DNA from: Proteromonas lacertae
Lineage: Eukaryota > Sar > Bigyra > Opalinata > Proteromonadidae
Assembly (NCBI GenBank): GCA_002245135.1
Contig: NGBS01000919.1
Coordinates: forward strand, 1-49,208
Direction of reading: 5' to 3'
DNA: 49,208 nucleotides
Position 1 is the first letter of the stretch; each line of letters starts with the position of its first letter. The position numbers and the translations under genes are program-made. Shown in pieces: positions 8,466-20,001 of this stretch. The notes beneath the pieces were generated by a model. The model searched no databases. It was not told the DNA's origin and was given only the letters and a program-made list of their open reading frames with translations.

Positions 8466-11400
8466 TTATTCAACATTAAAGAATTCTTTCAAAATCTCTG
8501 CTTTTTCTTCTTCTTTCATTCCACTAAGTTTGATAATTCCAATTGATGAAAATGTATTCAATAATGACTGTAATTCGGATTTATCTATATTCTCTTTAAC
8601 TTTTATCGATAATTCATCTAAATCTTCAAATATATTCTTGTTTTCTTTCATTAATCTCAATTCTTTTTCATTTAATTCTTTTCCTGATAGATTTATCTTT
8701 CTCAATATTTCAGTATATTCTTTTAATCTTTCTATTAACACTCTTAAACCTTTTTCACTCATTCCAACATCTATTGATGTAAAGATTACAAGTATAAATA
8801 CTTGATATATCAAGATTACTCCAATTACAAAATTTATTTACATACTTACATATTATCTCTACTCCTTCATCTCCAATATCATTGCCAAATAGAGAAATAT
8901 TATCTGCAGTTTCTGGTAAAGAATCTGTTAATTCTTTTAACCCTTTAGATGTTATTTTATTATTAGATAAATTGATATTCCAAAACCGCATTTGTGTAAT
9001 ACAAGATATATGCGAATCATTGATATTCATTGAAGAAAAGTCCAAATTATCTCTTTCTTTTTTAATACAATAATCCAAATAGTATTCCAATTCTTCGTTT
9101 GTCCATGATGAAGATTTCACTTCTATAAACGGATACCACTCTCTTTCTACAGACTTTGAACATATGGATATTAATCCATTCATTTTTATATTATTTCCAT
9201 TCTCATAAATAACTTTACACTTTTCAATTGAATCAATTTTATTTGTTAATAACCTTATACTTATATCATCAATCAACATATTACTTAGATTCATTTCATT
9301 TTGATAGTTCAATAATGGTATTCTGTTAAGCAACAATTTAAATCCATCATTACCAACTGGGTTATCTATAATATATTTTATTATAAATATACTATGCATT
9401 GAGAACTTTTTTATATTATCTTTATACCTCACATACTTCATCCAATATTCAACTCCATCCAAATCAATATTATTATCACTAATATCAAGCATCTCAATCT
9501 TTCCTTCAATATTCTTTAGACTATTAAGCAAGCATTTTAATCCTACTGAAGATAATCCTATTTCTATTTTAAATAAAAATATAACTATAACTATACTTCT
9601 ACAACTGATTCTTTTCTTATCATCTATTAATAAATCTATATGTGGAGATAATAATGTCATTCCTTTATCTCCTATTTCATTTCCATTTAACTGAAGTTCT
9701 TTTAGACTTGAAAACGTAGATGAATTAGTATATTATCTAAATAATAGAAACATATTTAATTATACTACTCAAATCTAACTTTTCTATTTCTCCTAATTCA
9801 CTTGATCTTAATGAGATGAAAGATTTGATAAAACTATCATCTATTAAACCATTATTAAATGCTAATCTGCATTTCTTGTATGTATAATTCTTTTTAATAT
9901 TATCTATAATTTGTGGAATTTGTTCATCAATAAGTAATCCTTTACATTCATCAAAATATACTTTATTTATTGGATATTTCAAAAATAAGTATTTTAACCC
10001 TTTATAATGAATATTATTCTTTCTAATATCAATCTTTTTGTTATTATCTATTAAATACAATCTATCTGTCAATGCCATAATTGATTCATCATTCAATCTC
10101 ATATTACTAAGGTTTAATTCATTTTTGTTTATTAATAAATGAATATAAGGTATAAATAAACTAAATTCTCTTGAATTTTTAATATTTTCTACATAAATAT
10201 AATGATAATTTATATATATATATATACTACCAAGTTTTAATGAATTTAGTTTCAAGTATGGAATTATTTTTACAAACGCTTCAAAAAATGAACTATCTAA
10301 TACACATTCTGACAAATCCAATTCTTGTATAGTTGATAATTGAATGAATTGAGAGGCAAATAATATTTGATCTTCTGCTTCAAGATTTATATTAACTACA
10401 ATATAATATGATTGAAATTGGAAATATACCAAATTTGAGTTTTGTTTGCCTTGTTAAAGTAAACATTTTAAACATATATTTTATTCCATCTGAATTAAGA
10501 TATACACTTTCTCTTTTAGTTACTAATACAGTTGCTCTATCATAATTCAATTTCATATTAAAAAACATCTCACTGTTAGAAAAAGGTTTAATATTTATTT
10601 TATTCTTTAACTGATATGATTGGATATATTCTTTAACATACCACAATATAGATAATGATTGATCATCTGCTTGGTTATTATATAGTTTTATAAAATTATC
10701 CCTTAAACTTTCCCATCTTGCAGATTTGATATAATATTCTTTGGGAAATACAATTGGTAATTTTAACACTTCATTATCTACTTCATATATCTGTTGAGCT
10801 ATCTTCCCTTCGATCTTCATACTTTCAACGATTTCTTCATTATTCTCTTTGGTTATAAGAATCTTCAACTCCATTATTACTTCATCTAATGAAATTCTTT
10901 TTATTTCGTTAATATTTAACATTCTTTCAATCAATTCTCTGATATATTTATCCTTAGTTTCATCTTTAATAATCATATTACTTTTGAAATGTTTCTTTGT
11001 TGTTAAATGAAAATATATACAACCTAATGACCATATAACACTATTTTGACTTAACTCTTTGTTTTTTAATCTCTCTGGACTTATAAATAAAAGATCATAT
11101 GAATTTGTATCTTCATAGTCTCTCATCTCATCTAGATACAAATCACATAACAAAATGTTGTTTATTTTTTCATTATAAACTATGTTTGATGTTTTTAAAT
11201 TATAATTTATTAAATTAGTACTATCCAAAAGCGATATTGCTCTGCATATCATCAGCATTAGTGTATATAATTCTTCAAAATGATAATTTGACTGTATAAA
11301 ATAATCCAAATCGTTTGAATAATAGTCTCTATCTATTCCTAAATATCTATTATTATGCAATAGCATCCATCTTGATATAATAAACGGTTTTGGCTGAATT

Positions 11401-11636
11401 AATAACAACTGTTGCTGTATTTCAAAACTGTATTTTATATTCAATGCTTTGTTATAAATATCAAATATTTTAATCAATTTTATCCTTCTTCTGATAGATA
11501 TTTTGTAATGACACTCATTCTTACTTTTATTGGTTATTTTCAGTACCTACAATCAAAACTTAAAATAATATACCTTAAATTCGGTTGGGTATACACTAGA
11601 TAACACATTTTTGAAATCAAAACTTTTGAAACCCAT
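8466..11636 (-). CDS. Pseudokinase fused to leucine-rich repeats (RNI type)
   Basis: About 974 residues after removing six introns (11547-11573, 10396-10429, 10189-10230, 9737-9768, 9564-9596, 8771-8849). The start is an ATG at 11636 (MGFKSFDF). The N-terminal 330 residues have a protein-kinase fold that has lost catalysis. The HRD loop reads YNLKTSN, keeping the N of the loop but not HRD. The DFG motif reads DLY, while the APE-like SPERL and the F-helix WSLGCIY are retained. LRR repeats follow, with consensus like LDISDNNIDLDGVEYW and FGNDIGDEGVEII, forming an RNI-like arc. Exon lengths require one missing base near 9723-9733 to keep frame. Likely a scaffold or sensor; ligand unknown. Confidence 0.65.
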
Positions 11637-11810
11637 ATATTATTTAAACAGCAAAAAGAAGAAAAGAGAAAGATAAATTGATATCAAAAAACACAAACAA
11701 ATATATCTAGTTATATATATAAAATTACAACATTAAAACTTTAAGTTATATAAAGCTATCTCTTATTTCTGTTTGAATTTGGTTATAAACATAGAATAAT
11801 ACTTCTATAT

Positions 11811-13875
11811 CTATTTATCAGGAATAGATGTACCACTTTTTTCATAGGAAAATCCAGCAAAAGCATCTTCATCAATTTCACTCATAGAAATCTCAGAATG
11901 AATGCTACTATCAGTACCTATGCTTTTATCAGTATAAGTATTATCAAAATTACTAGTATCCATTAAACTACGTATTTGTGGAACAAAAGGAGGTACATAA
12001 GACTTATTAAACACTTCATTCCAATCAACTTTATATTTCTTAAATAATTTATCATTTTTCACATCATCTTCACCACTATTTCCACTACCCAATCTACAAT
12101 TCACATCTTTAGTTAATAAACCTCGAATAAATTCTTTGCTTCTCTACTCATAATGCTATTTTCAGGAAATACAACATCTGCTTTTAATATATTATTAAAT
12201 AAGACATTATTATTCATATTATTATTTCCACAATAAAATGGTGGAACACCCACTATCATTTGATACATTAAGCATCCTAAACTCCACCAATCAACTTCAA
12301 CAGAATATCCCTTTGATTTTTGATTAATTATTTCTGGTGCTAAATAATTCGCACTACCACAAAATGTACTTGCTTTAACCATATTTTCATTTATATCTTT
12401 TCCTATCTTTGCTAATCCAAAATCAGCTAATCTTATATGTCCATTTTTATCCAGTAATACATTCTCTGGTTTTAAATCTCTATATATAATATCTGCATTA
12501 TGTAGAGCACATAAAGCTAAGATTATTTCGCATATATAAAACATACTATCTTCTTCACTAAATTGCTTCTTTGTTCCTAAACGATGAAATAAATCACCTC
12601 CTCCACAATAATCCATTACAAAATACAATTTTAAATCAGATTGAAAGGCATAATATAATTGTACAATAAATGGATGTTTAATTTGTTCTAATATCTTTCT
12701 TTCGGATAATGTATGATCGATTTGTGTTTTATTACTAACCATATGTTTATTAATGATCTTCATAGCGTATATTTGTGAATTATCTATTTTCCTAACCAAC
12801 ATTACTTTACCAAAAGCTCCTTGTCCTATCATTCTAATTAATGTAAAATCACTTATCCCTATTTTATGGTTTAAATTGGATGAAGATGAATTATAACTTC
12901 CTCTAGATCCATTTATATTATTATTATTATTATTATTACTTGATCGTAAATCACTTTTATTACATATCATTAATATTCTACTTTCTATATAACTACGTGA
13001 ATCATTAGATGAATCAATATGACTATCATGTGAATGGATTACTAAGTAGCCCCATTCTCTATCAGGTATATGTAATTCAAAACATGATTTATAACGATTA
13101 CAGGTATGATAATGAAAATGGCAATTTCCACAAAATAAACAATTACGAGTTAATACAAACTGGTTTGAATTATTTAGATTTGTATTGGATTGTGTTATTT
13201 TTATATTCTCTATAATGTGCTTGTGACAGATAACTGGTGATCGATCATAGTCTTTTATTATTGCGTTGTCTAAGGGGATTTTACCTTTAGGGATTATATC
13301 ATGAGGAGTGTAATAATACACTAATTCACCATCATCGTTGATTTCAAACCAACGCTTTTTTATTACGTTGGTTAATTTACCACGTTTTGTATAACAGTAT
13401 CTTCCATCAATGGGAGATTCTGAATGTTGCAAAATTGGATAATTTTCATCGTAATCACTTACATTTTCTTCTACTGGATATAGACTGTCTTTGCCACGGC
13501 TTGAATGAAGTAGAGAACGTGAAGATTTTGAACAGGATGCAATCTCTAAAGATTCAATTACTTGTTGGATTGTATCATCTGATTCTGTGTGTAAATGGAG
13601 GATAATTTTATCTTCTTTATCAGGGACTGATAATAATAAACAAGGAGAACAGAAATTGTATTGATCTACGTGAACTCCTTTTAAAGACATAAAACCAACC
13701 GGTTCTTTATCATACTGATGTTTATAATAAGGCAATGAACCTGAACAAAGTATAACTTTTTAAATATACCTTCTTTGGGCATAGAAAACCATCTCAAAAT
13801 AACTTTTTGAAAAATATTCTTCTTTTTTGTCATCGGCCATCTTGTTTGGGATAAATCAATTTCATTTAAATTCAT
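11811..13875 (-). CDS. AGC-family protein kinase with two PH-like domains (Akt-like)
   Basis: A Ser/Thr kinase of about 678 residues. The first PH-like domain (start at ATG 13875, RWFSM...GSLPYY) is split by a 29-nt intron (13741-13769). A second PH-like domain follows (KRGKLT, KKRWFEI, ELVYYY), with a Cys/His-rich insertion. The kinase domain has IGQGAFGKV, AMKII, YRDLKPEN, ADFGLAK and the activation loop TFCGSANYLAPE. The C-terminal AGC extension has PPFVP, NFD and hydrophobic motif FAGFSY. PH domains suggest phosphoinositide-dependent membrane recruitment, with PDK1/TORC2-type phosphorylation at the T-loop and tail. One base is missing near 12126, between the kinase core and tail (AKNL to RGLLTKD). 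An Asn repeat separates PH and kinase parts. Confidence 0.85.
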
Positions 13876-14029
13876 ATTGTTATTCTCATTAATCAACAAG
13901 CTGTAATAAAGAAGTAAGAATACAAATATATGTTCAGTGATTTGACCATTTATTATACATCAAAGAAATGAATTGAGATTACTAAACTTACTATTTTTTT
14001 AAGTTTTGAAATTTCTTGCTCTGTAAACC

Positions 14030-14333
<304 letters not shown>

Positions 14334-14775
14334 TTTAAGATAATTTAGATAAATATTTCTATTTTTGAGTATGTGTATATCTGGATTAGCATTACATAAT
14401 CATTTTCATTAATATAATCCAATATCAGCGAGTTTAAACTCTATTACTAACAAAGAATTAGTAATTGATATTAGGAGACTTTTATAGCTTTTGAAATTCA
14501 TCAAAAGTGTTTGTATTTGAAACAAATAAACATAATAAAATCACAGTTAGGGTTAAATCCTTTCATTAAAGAAAGGAAACGAACCAAAAAATGGTAAAAA
14601 GCCTGAATTGTTATAAAGTATTTGAAGATATATGTAGAATTATTTATTTGATTATATTTATGGGTTATGAAAAAAACTTTCTTTCATATACATTTTATTG
14701 TATTATAATATGTGATTGCTTCATTAATAAAGCATATTCACTTAAATAACATAGTTATAGGAAAAAAAATAAACA
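14334..14775. other. Convergent intergenic region with a compound hairpin
   Basis: A 442-bp stretch between the 3' ends of LC8 and SAP18. Between 14421 and 14472 it contains nested inverted repeats: outer arms AATATCA/TGATATT, a perfect palindrome GAGTTTAAACTC (14430-14441), and ATTACTAA/TTAGTAAT (14443-14450 and 14458-14465). They can fold as a three-way junction. A CCTTTC...GAAAGG hairpin lies near 14559-14577. No coding frame seen; transcript termination or a small structured RNA are both possible. Confidence 0.4.
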
Positions 14776-15267
14776 TTAATTATCACTACTAGTTTTTCTT
14801 TCTTTTAATACGACTATTAAATAATCACCTTTGTGAAATTTAAGTGAATCCAATGTCTCATCATCATATTTCCCTTTTCTAGTACTATAAACTACACCTA
14901 AATCTGTTATTTTATTATAACCACTTCTGGATGGATAAACAGTGGAATAATTAAATGATGTATTACTGCTTCTAGCTGTTTCGTTCACTTCTTTTATTAA
15001 GTTTGTTAATTCTCTTAAAGTAGCATCACTCCTATAATGAATTTAAACAATTTTGATTATATTATCTATACCATGTATATAATTGAATTTCACCTTCTGG
15101 TGTATTTCCATACACTTTAAAGTCATCATATCTATTGTTATGATAAATTAAAATGCATACTTGTAATCTTCATTAATTATTAAGAATGTTCGAATCAAAA
15201 ATGGACATGTCTATTCACTGTTACATCATAATCATACTTTTTCTCTATCAACTCTTCTATATGGCAT
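14776..15267 (-). CDS. SAP18: SAP18 (Sin3-associated / ASAP-complex ubiquitin-fold protein)
   Basis: Four exons joined across 27-, 29- and 40-nt introns (15211-15237, 15132-15160, 15032-15071) give 131 residues that align end to end with SAP18. Matches include VDRKKTCPFLIRTF near the N-terminus, EIQLYTWSDATLRELTNLI in the middle, and DYLIVVL at the end of the fold. Family members join histone-deacetylase (Sin3) and exon-junction ASAP/PSAP complexes, linking chromatin and splicing. The start at 15267 (MPYRRVDRKK) matches the family's N-terminus. It is divergently arranged with the sialate lyase gene, 127 bp apart. The 27-nt first intron is one of the shortest in the window and its excision is required by the protein alignment. 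Confidence 0.93.
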
Positions 15268-15394
15268 TGTAACAATGTGAATATATTGTAAACTGTATTA
15301 TTTGTTCTATAAAAAGTCTGGATTAGAGAATAAAATGAAAAATATAATCTGATTTGATTATTCAAACTCAAGGCTTGAAGATCTTTAGTTTTTA

Positions 15395-16636
15395 ATGAAA
15401 TCCATTTTTTTGTGTCTATTGATAGGTATATTTTAAAATATAATATACTAGTTGGCACTATCCTCTGTGCTGCTGAGAAAACCAAATTCACTGGTTTGAT
15501 AGCTGCTACTTATAGTCCATTTCGTTATGATGTATTTATTTAATCAAAATATTAATACATAGAATCAAGAGTTGAATTTGACTGCAGTTCCATTACAAGC
15601 TGATTATTTAGTAAAGACAGGAGTAAAAGCAGTATTTGTAGGAGGAACAACAGGTGAAAGTTTAATAATGTCAATGGCAGAAAGAAAAGAATTGGCAAAG
15701 AAATGGGTTGAAGTAGGTAAAGAAAAGGGTATTAAAGTTATAATTCACGTTGGAGCTGAAAGTATCAGAGAAGCTAAAGAATTTTCAGCATATTGTGAAA
15801 GTATTGGTGTTGATGGAATAGGTGCTATGTCAACAGTATTCTTCAAACCAAATACAGCTGATAATTTGGTAAAACAAATGAAAGAAATCGCCAGTGGTGC
15901 TCCCAATACACCATTTTTATATTACCACTTACCAGCCTTGACTGGCTGCAAGGTAGGTATGCCAGACTTTTTGAAGTTAGCAATTAATGAAATTCCAACA
16001 TTTGCAGGTATTAAATTCACAGATGTAATCTTAAACGATGTAACTGAAATGCAAAGTATGTTAAAGAATATGGGTAAATCTGATTCAATAAGTTTATTAT
16101 ATGGTGTAGATGAATCATTTGATGTATCTGTATTTATGAGAATGGATGGTGGTGTTGGTTCAACTTATAATTATGCTGGACAGATATACAACAACATAAT
16201 GGAAGCTTATAAAGCTGGAGATCATAAGAGTGTAAGATTATATCAATACAGAAGTGAATTGTTTGTAAGAATCTTTGCAAAATATAATGTCAATAATATG
16301 GATGCTCATAAGTTATTGAATACTTGGACAACTGGTGTAGATGTTGGTCCTCCAAGATTGCCATACTTAATGGTAACAGAAGAATTACAAAAACAATTTA
16401 GAGCTGATTTAGAGAAGGCTAAATATTTTGAATGGGTAAATGAAAAATATGAATCAAAAGATAAAAGTACAAACAGTTGGATAATAGGAGGTATTATTAC
16501 TGGTGCTTTGGTATTGATTATTATTATTATTGGATTGTACTATTTGTTCAGAATGTTGATTTCTAAGAATGTAATGAAGGAAGAACCTACTGCTGGTGAT
16601 TCTACTACTAATGCTCCATTATTAAATCAACAGTAG
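15395..16636 (+). CDS. NPL: Secreted, membrane-anchored N-acetylneuraminate lyase
   Basis: This 394-residue TIM-barrel aldolase cleaves sialic acid to N-acetylmannosamine and pyruvate. Family features are GGTTGES (residues 64-70, substrate carboxylate binding), the catalytic Tyr in YYHLPALTG (about 157), and the Schiff-base Lys in AGIKFTD (188). DGGVGSTYN separates neuraminate lyases from dihydrodipicolinate synthases. Unusual additions are an N-terminal signal peptide (MKSIFLCLLIVGTILCAA), which becomes visible only after excising a 26-nt intron (15426-15451), and a C-terminal transmembrane helix (about 339-365) with a short Ser/Thr/Asn tail. A second intron is 15532-15562. The enzyme would face the cell exterior or a lumen, fitting scavenging of sialic acid at the surface or in digestive vacuoles. 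Confidence 0.9.
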
Positions 16637-17041
16637 AAAAAAGTAATGTGATAATAATAATAATTCATTGTTTACTTTTCTATTGTTGGTGAAATATGAA
16701 AATAATCTGATTTGTACGATTGATGTTATTCATTTTATTATTTAAATGGATTATTATTTTCAAAAATATACTATTATTAGTGTATAGAACATTAACAAAG
16801 TGTGTAAACTTAAGAAGTCACTTCTGTTATATGTAATATTATTTAGAATATTTTATTCAACTCAGTTAAAAACCTTGATGATGGTAGCTTTCTAGTAACA
16901 TGTCTGTATGCTTCAAAAACCACACTGTAAAGTTCGAATTTCATCAAACCTCAATTTTGGATTTTTTCTTATTTTTCTCGTTTAGGTGTATAATATAGGT
17001 TATATAAATATATAGTATTATTGAATGCAGCTTAAGTAAAA
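16637..17041. other. Intergenic region upstream of the first double Hsp70
   Basis: 405 bp, AT-rich and without a coding frame. The proximal 60 bp contain the shared TATA-like element listed separately. No GAA/TTC heat-shock array is visible. Confidence 0.4.
16988..16998 (+). promoter_or_regulatory. Shared GTATAATATAG core-promoter element, first Hsp70 gene
   Basis: The 11-mer GTATAATATAG lies 54 bp before the start codon at 17042 and is repeated exactly 55 bp before the start of the paralogue at 20002. Downstream AT-rich sequence is also similar. Conserved position suggests a TATA-like or initiator element; not tested. Confidence 0.45.
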
Positions 17042-19795
17042 ATGCCAACACTGAGTGTAGCTTATGGAGTGGATTTAGGAACAACTTTCTCTGCTGCTTG
17101 TTTTATTGGAGCTGATAGTGTTGAACATATGATTAATCCAAACTCTGGAGCTATTAATACTATTCCTTCTTGTGTTTGTTATTTTGATAAATTAGATAAT
17201 GCCGCTGTAGGTACCGCTGCTGAATTAAAGGCTAAATCAACTCACAGTACATTAATTTATGATTCAAAAAGGTTAATTGGCAAATATTATAGTGATATTA
17301 TACCAGAAGAAATAGATAGTTTCCCATTTGAATGTATTGAAGATGATAAACTTGTGAAGTATAGTATAACTATTGAAGGAAAAAAGACAATAATATCACC
17401 AATAACAATATCATCAGAGATTCTAAAACATATTAACAAAATATCTTTATCTCAAATAACTTATAATAATGTAATAGTAGATGATATTCATGTTGTGATT
17501 GGTATTCCTGCTGTTTTTAAATACCATCAAAGAGAAGCAACCTATCAAGCAGCTAAAAAAGCTGGATTAAAAAACATAGAATTATTAACAGAACCATCAG
17601 CTGCTGCTTTAGCTTATATTCAATCTAACCATGATCAAATCATAAATAAAAATGATTGTAATATTTTAGTATATGATTTTGGAGGTGGAACATTTGATGT
17701 ATCAATAATTAATTTAAAAGATAAAGAAATAAGTGTAAAAGTAACTCATGGAGATGATCATTTAGGAGGTCAAGATATAACTCGAAGATTGGAAGAATAT
17801 ATAAAGAAAGATATTAAAAAGGTAATGAATATAGATATATCAAAGAATGAAAAATTGAAACTTAAAATTCATAATGCATGTGATGAAGCAAAGAAAAACT
17901 TATCATCAGCAGAAGATGCAGAAGTATACATGGAGCTTTCAGGTAAAGAATATTCAAAAACAATAACAAGATCAACTTTAACTAATTTATGTAAGGATTT
18001 GTTTCAAAGAACTGTAGATGTAGTAAATCAAACATTGAATTTAGGTAAAATGACAGCTAAAGATATTGATTATATAGTATTAGTTGGAGGTTCAAGTAGA
18101 TTACCTCAAGTAAAAGAATATATTAATAACAATTTTAAAGAAATTCCTATTAGTAAAAGTGTAAATCCTGATGAAGCTGTAGCTATAGGATGTGGAATAT
18201 ATGCAAATTATAAACTTAATGGGAAGTATCCATTCAAAATAATTGACTTTATTCCTCCTAATCCAATCTCCTTTGGTATAGATTTAGGAACAACATTTAG
18301 TTGTGGTGCTTTTTATAATTACTCATCCAGAAATTATGCTGTTATATCAAGTGGTCAATCATCTAATTCAATTCCTTCTCTTGTTGCATTTGATAAGAAT
18401 ACATCGCAAATAAAAGTAGGAGTTGCTGCAGTATCTTCTCCTTTGAATAAATTCTCAACAGTAGCTGAAGCAAAGAGGTATTTAAATATGAAATTTGCAT
18501 CAGTTAATGAAAATGACTTTAAATATAACAAATATAAATTGATAGAAGGAAAAGATGGGTTTTGTGAATATGAAGTTGAATATAACAAAACATCGAAGAG
18601 ATATACTCCAGTTGAAATATCTTCAATTATATTAAGACATATAAAAGAAATGGCACATCCTCAAATGATAGGAAGTGGAAATGTGGATAAAGAAGCATTT
18701 CCAGTAGTAATAACAGTTCCAGCAGATTTTAGTTTCAATCAAAGAAATGATACAATTCAAGCAGCCAAAAAAGCTGGTTTGAAAGTATTGCATTTAATTA
18801 ATGAACCAACAGCAGCTGCGTTTGCTTATATTTCAAATAATGAAATTAGAAAGAAGAACTGTAACATTTTGGTGTATGATTTTGGTGGTGGTACATTTGA
18901 TGTAACAATAATAAATCTGAATGGAAATATAATTAAAGTATTATCTACAGCTGGTAATAATCATTTAGGTGGTGTAGATGTAACTAATAGATTGTGCGAA
19001 TATCTAATTTCAAAAGTACAAGAAGCTATGGGAGGAGATGAATTAAATCAAACAAAAATTGCTAGAATAAGAAAAAGAGCTGATGAGATAAAAATTGAAC
19101 TTTCATCAACTCATAACAGTACATTTGATTATGACGATGAAGATGAAAATAGTGAAGATATTTCAAGAGAATTCTTAAACAAATTATGTGATGAAGACTT
19201 ATTCTCGAAAACAATCAAAAAAACAAAGCAGGCAATACAACTAGCATCTAATGCAATAGATGATGATATAGTAATTGATTATATAGTATTAGTTGGTGGA
19301 TCAAGTAAGATAAAAAGAATTGAAGAATTAATATCAAACAATTTCAGAGGAATTCCAATCTGTAAAAGTGTAAATCCTGATGAAGCAGTAGCAATTGGAG
19401 CAGCATTATATGCAAGAAATATTCAAGATGAGAAAATTAAACATTATAAAATAGTTGATGTTTTATCAAGAGCTTTAGGAATAGAAGCAAGAAGAACATT
19501 AGGTGGAAAAGTAATGACAGTTATTATTAAAAAATGTTCAGCCTTACCAGCATCTGGAAGTACTATTGTTAGCTGTAAAAGTGGAATGGCAACTGTAAAT
19601 ATTTTTGAAGGAGATGGTAAAACATCTGCATCTCAAGTGAAATTGGGTAGTGTAGAAGTTGAAGTAAGAGGTAGTAATGAAGTGGAAATATTTTTTGACG
19701 TTTCTGAAGACGGTATATTGACATTTAGAGCAGTTAGTAATGGAAGAGAAGTGAGAAGTGAATTTAAAATTAATAATTCTGTTTCTGAAAAGTAA
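17042..19795 (+). CDS. Double-ATPase Hsp70-like protein A (NBD-NBD-SBDbeta)
   Basis: A 917-residue Hsp70-family protein with two full nucleotide-binding domains in one chain. NBD1 (about 1-390) has GVDLGTTFS, the catalytic Lys in YDSKRLIG, VYDFGGGTFDVSI (about 210) and VLVGGSSRLP (about 346). NBD2 (about 400-785) has GIDLGTTFS (about 411), AKRYL, VYDFGGGTFDVTI (about 612) and VLVGGSSKI (about 750). A single linker/SBD-beta follows (VDVLSRALGIE, about 805 onward). The alpha-helical lid and any EEVD tail or ER signal are missing. Both active sites look intact. Normal Hsp70s have one NBD of about 380 residues and a full SBD. No intron. Tandem with a similar gene 206 bp downstream, sharing identical tracts. 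Confidence 0.9.
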   Translation: MPTLSVAYGVDLGTTFSAACFIGADSVEHMINPNSGAINTIPSCVCYFDKLDNAAVGTAAELKAKSTHSTLIYDSKRLIGKYYSDIIPEEIDSFPFECIEDDKLVKYSITIEGKKTIISPITISSEILKHINKISLSQITYNNVIVDDIHVVIGIPAVFKYHQREATYQAAKKAGLKNIELLTEPSAAALAYIQSNHDQIINKNDCNILVYDFGGGTFDVSIINLKDKEISVKVTHGDDHLGGQDITRRLEEYIKKDIKKVMNIDISKNEKLKLKIHNACDEAKKNLSSAEDAEVYMELSGKEYSKTITRSTLTNLCKDLFQRTVDVVNQTLNLGKMTAKDIDYIVLVGGSSRLPQVKEYINNNFKEIPISKSVNPDEAVAIGCGIYANYKLNGKYPFKIIDFIPPNPISFGIDLGTTFSCGAFYNYSSRNYAVISSGQSSNSIPSLVAFDKNTSQIKVGVAAVSSPLNKFSTVAEAKRYLNMKFASVNENDFKYNKYKLIEGKDGFCEYEVEYNKTSKRYTPVEISSIILRHIKEMAHPQMIGSGNVDKEAFPVVITVPADFSFNQRNDTIQAAKKAGLKVLHLINEPTAAAFAYISNNEIRKKNCNILVYDFGGGTFDVTIINLNGNIIKVLSTAGNNHLGGVDVTNRLCEYLISKVQEAMGGDELNQTKIARIRKRADEIKIELSSTHNSTFDYDDEDENSEDISREFLNKLCDEDLFSKTIKKTKQAIQLASNAIDDDIVIDYIVLVGGSSKIKRIEELISNNFRGIPICKSVNPDEAVAIGAALYARNIQDEKIKHYKIVDVLSRALGIEARRTLGGKVMTVIIKKCSALPASGSTIVSCKSGMATVNIFEGDGKTSASQVKLGSVEVEVRGSNEVEIFFDVSEDGILTFRAVSNGREVRSEFKINNSVSEK

Positions 19796-19946
19796 ATCAA
19801 GTTATTAATGTTATTATATTTTATTGTATTAAATAGAAATTAAACATATACTCTCATAATCATTTCGTTTTATTCTAATGTAAATTTGTGGCTTGATTCT
19901 ACTGTCAAGCTTATTTTTTGTTTTTTTTTGTAATTTTCATTTTACA

Positions 19947-19957
19947 GTATAATATAG
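19947..19957 (+). promoter_or_regulatory. Shared GTATAATATAG core-promoter element, second Hsp70 gene
   Basis: Exact copy of the 11-mer found before the first Hsp70 gene, here 55 bp before the ATG at 20002. The 206-bp intergenic region otherwise shows little similarity apart from AT-rich flanks. Confidence 0.45.
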
Positions 19958-20001
19958 ACATTATAATTATATAGATTATATAAATACGAATATAAGTAGT
20001 G

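Noticed and set aside
8401-9073. Plus-strand open frames over the LRR region
   Set aside because: The minus strand encodes phase-consistent LRR exons with splice sites, and the plus frames have no recognisable content.
14547-14552. TTAGGG telomere-like hexamer
   Set aside because: Single occurrence without repetition.
15195-15491. 98-codon minus-strand frame between SAP18 and the lyase
   Set aside because: It overlaps SAP18 exon 1 in the wrong frame and is antisense to lyase exons; splicing of both genes explains the sequence.
15395-16636. Dihydrodipicolinate synthase as the product
   Set aside because: YHLPALTG and DGGVGSTYN are neuraminate-lyase features; the eukaryotic NPL pattern fits better than DapA.
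17041-17100. Heat-shock elements upstream of the double Hsp70 genes
   Set aside because: The nearest GAA/TTC groups (for example around 16935-16945) have the wrong spacing; no nGAAnnTTCn array is present.
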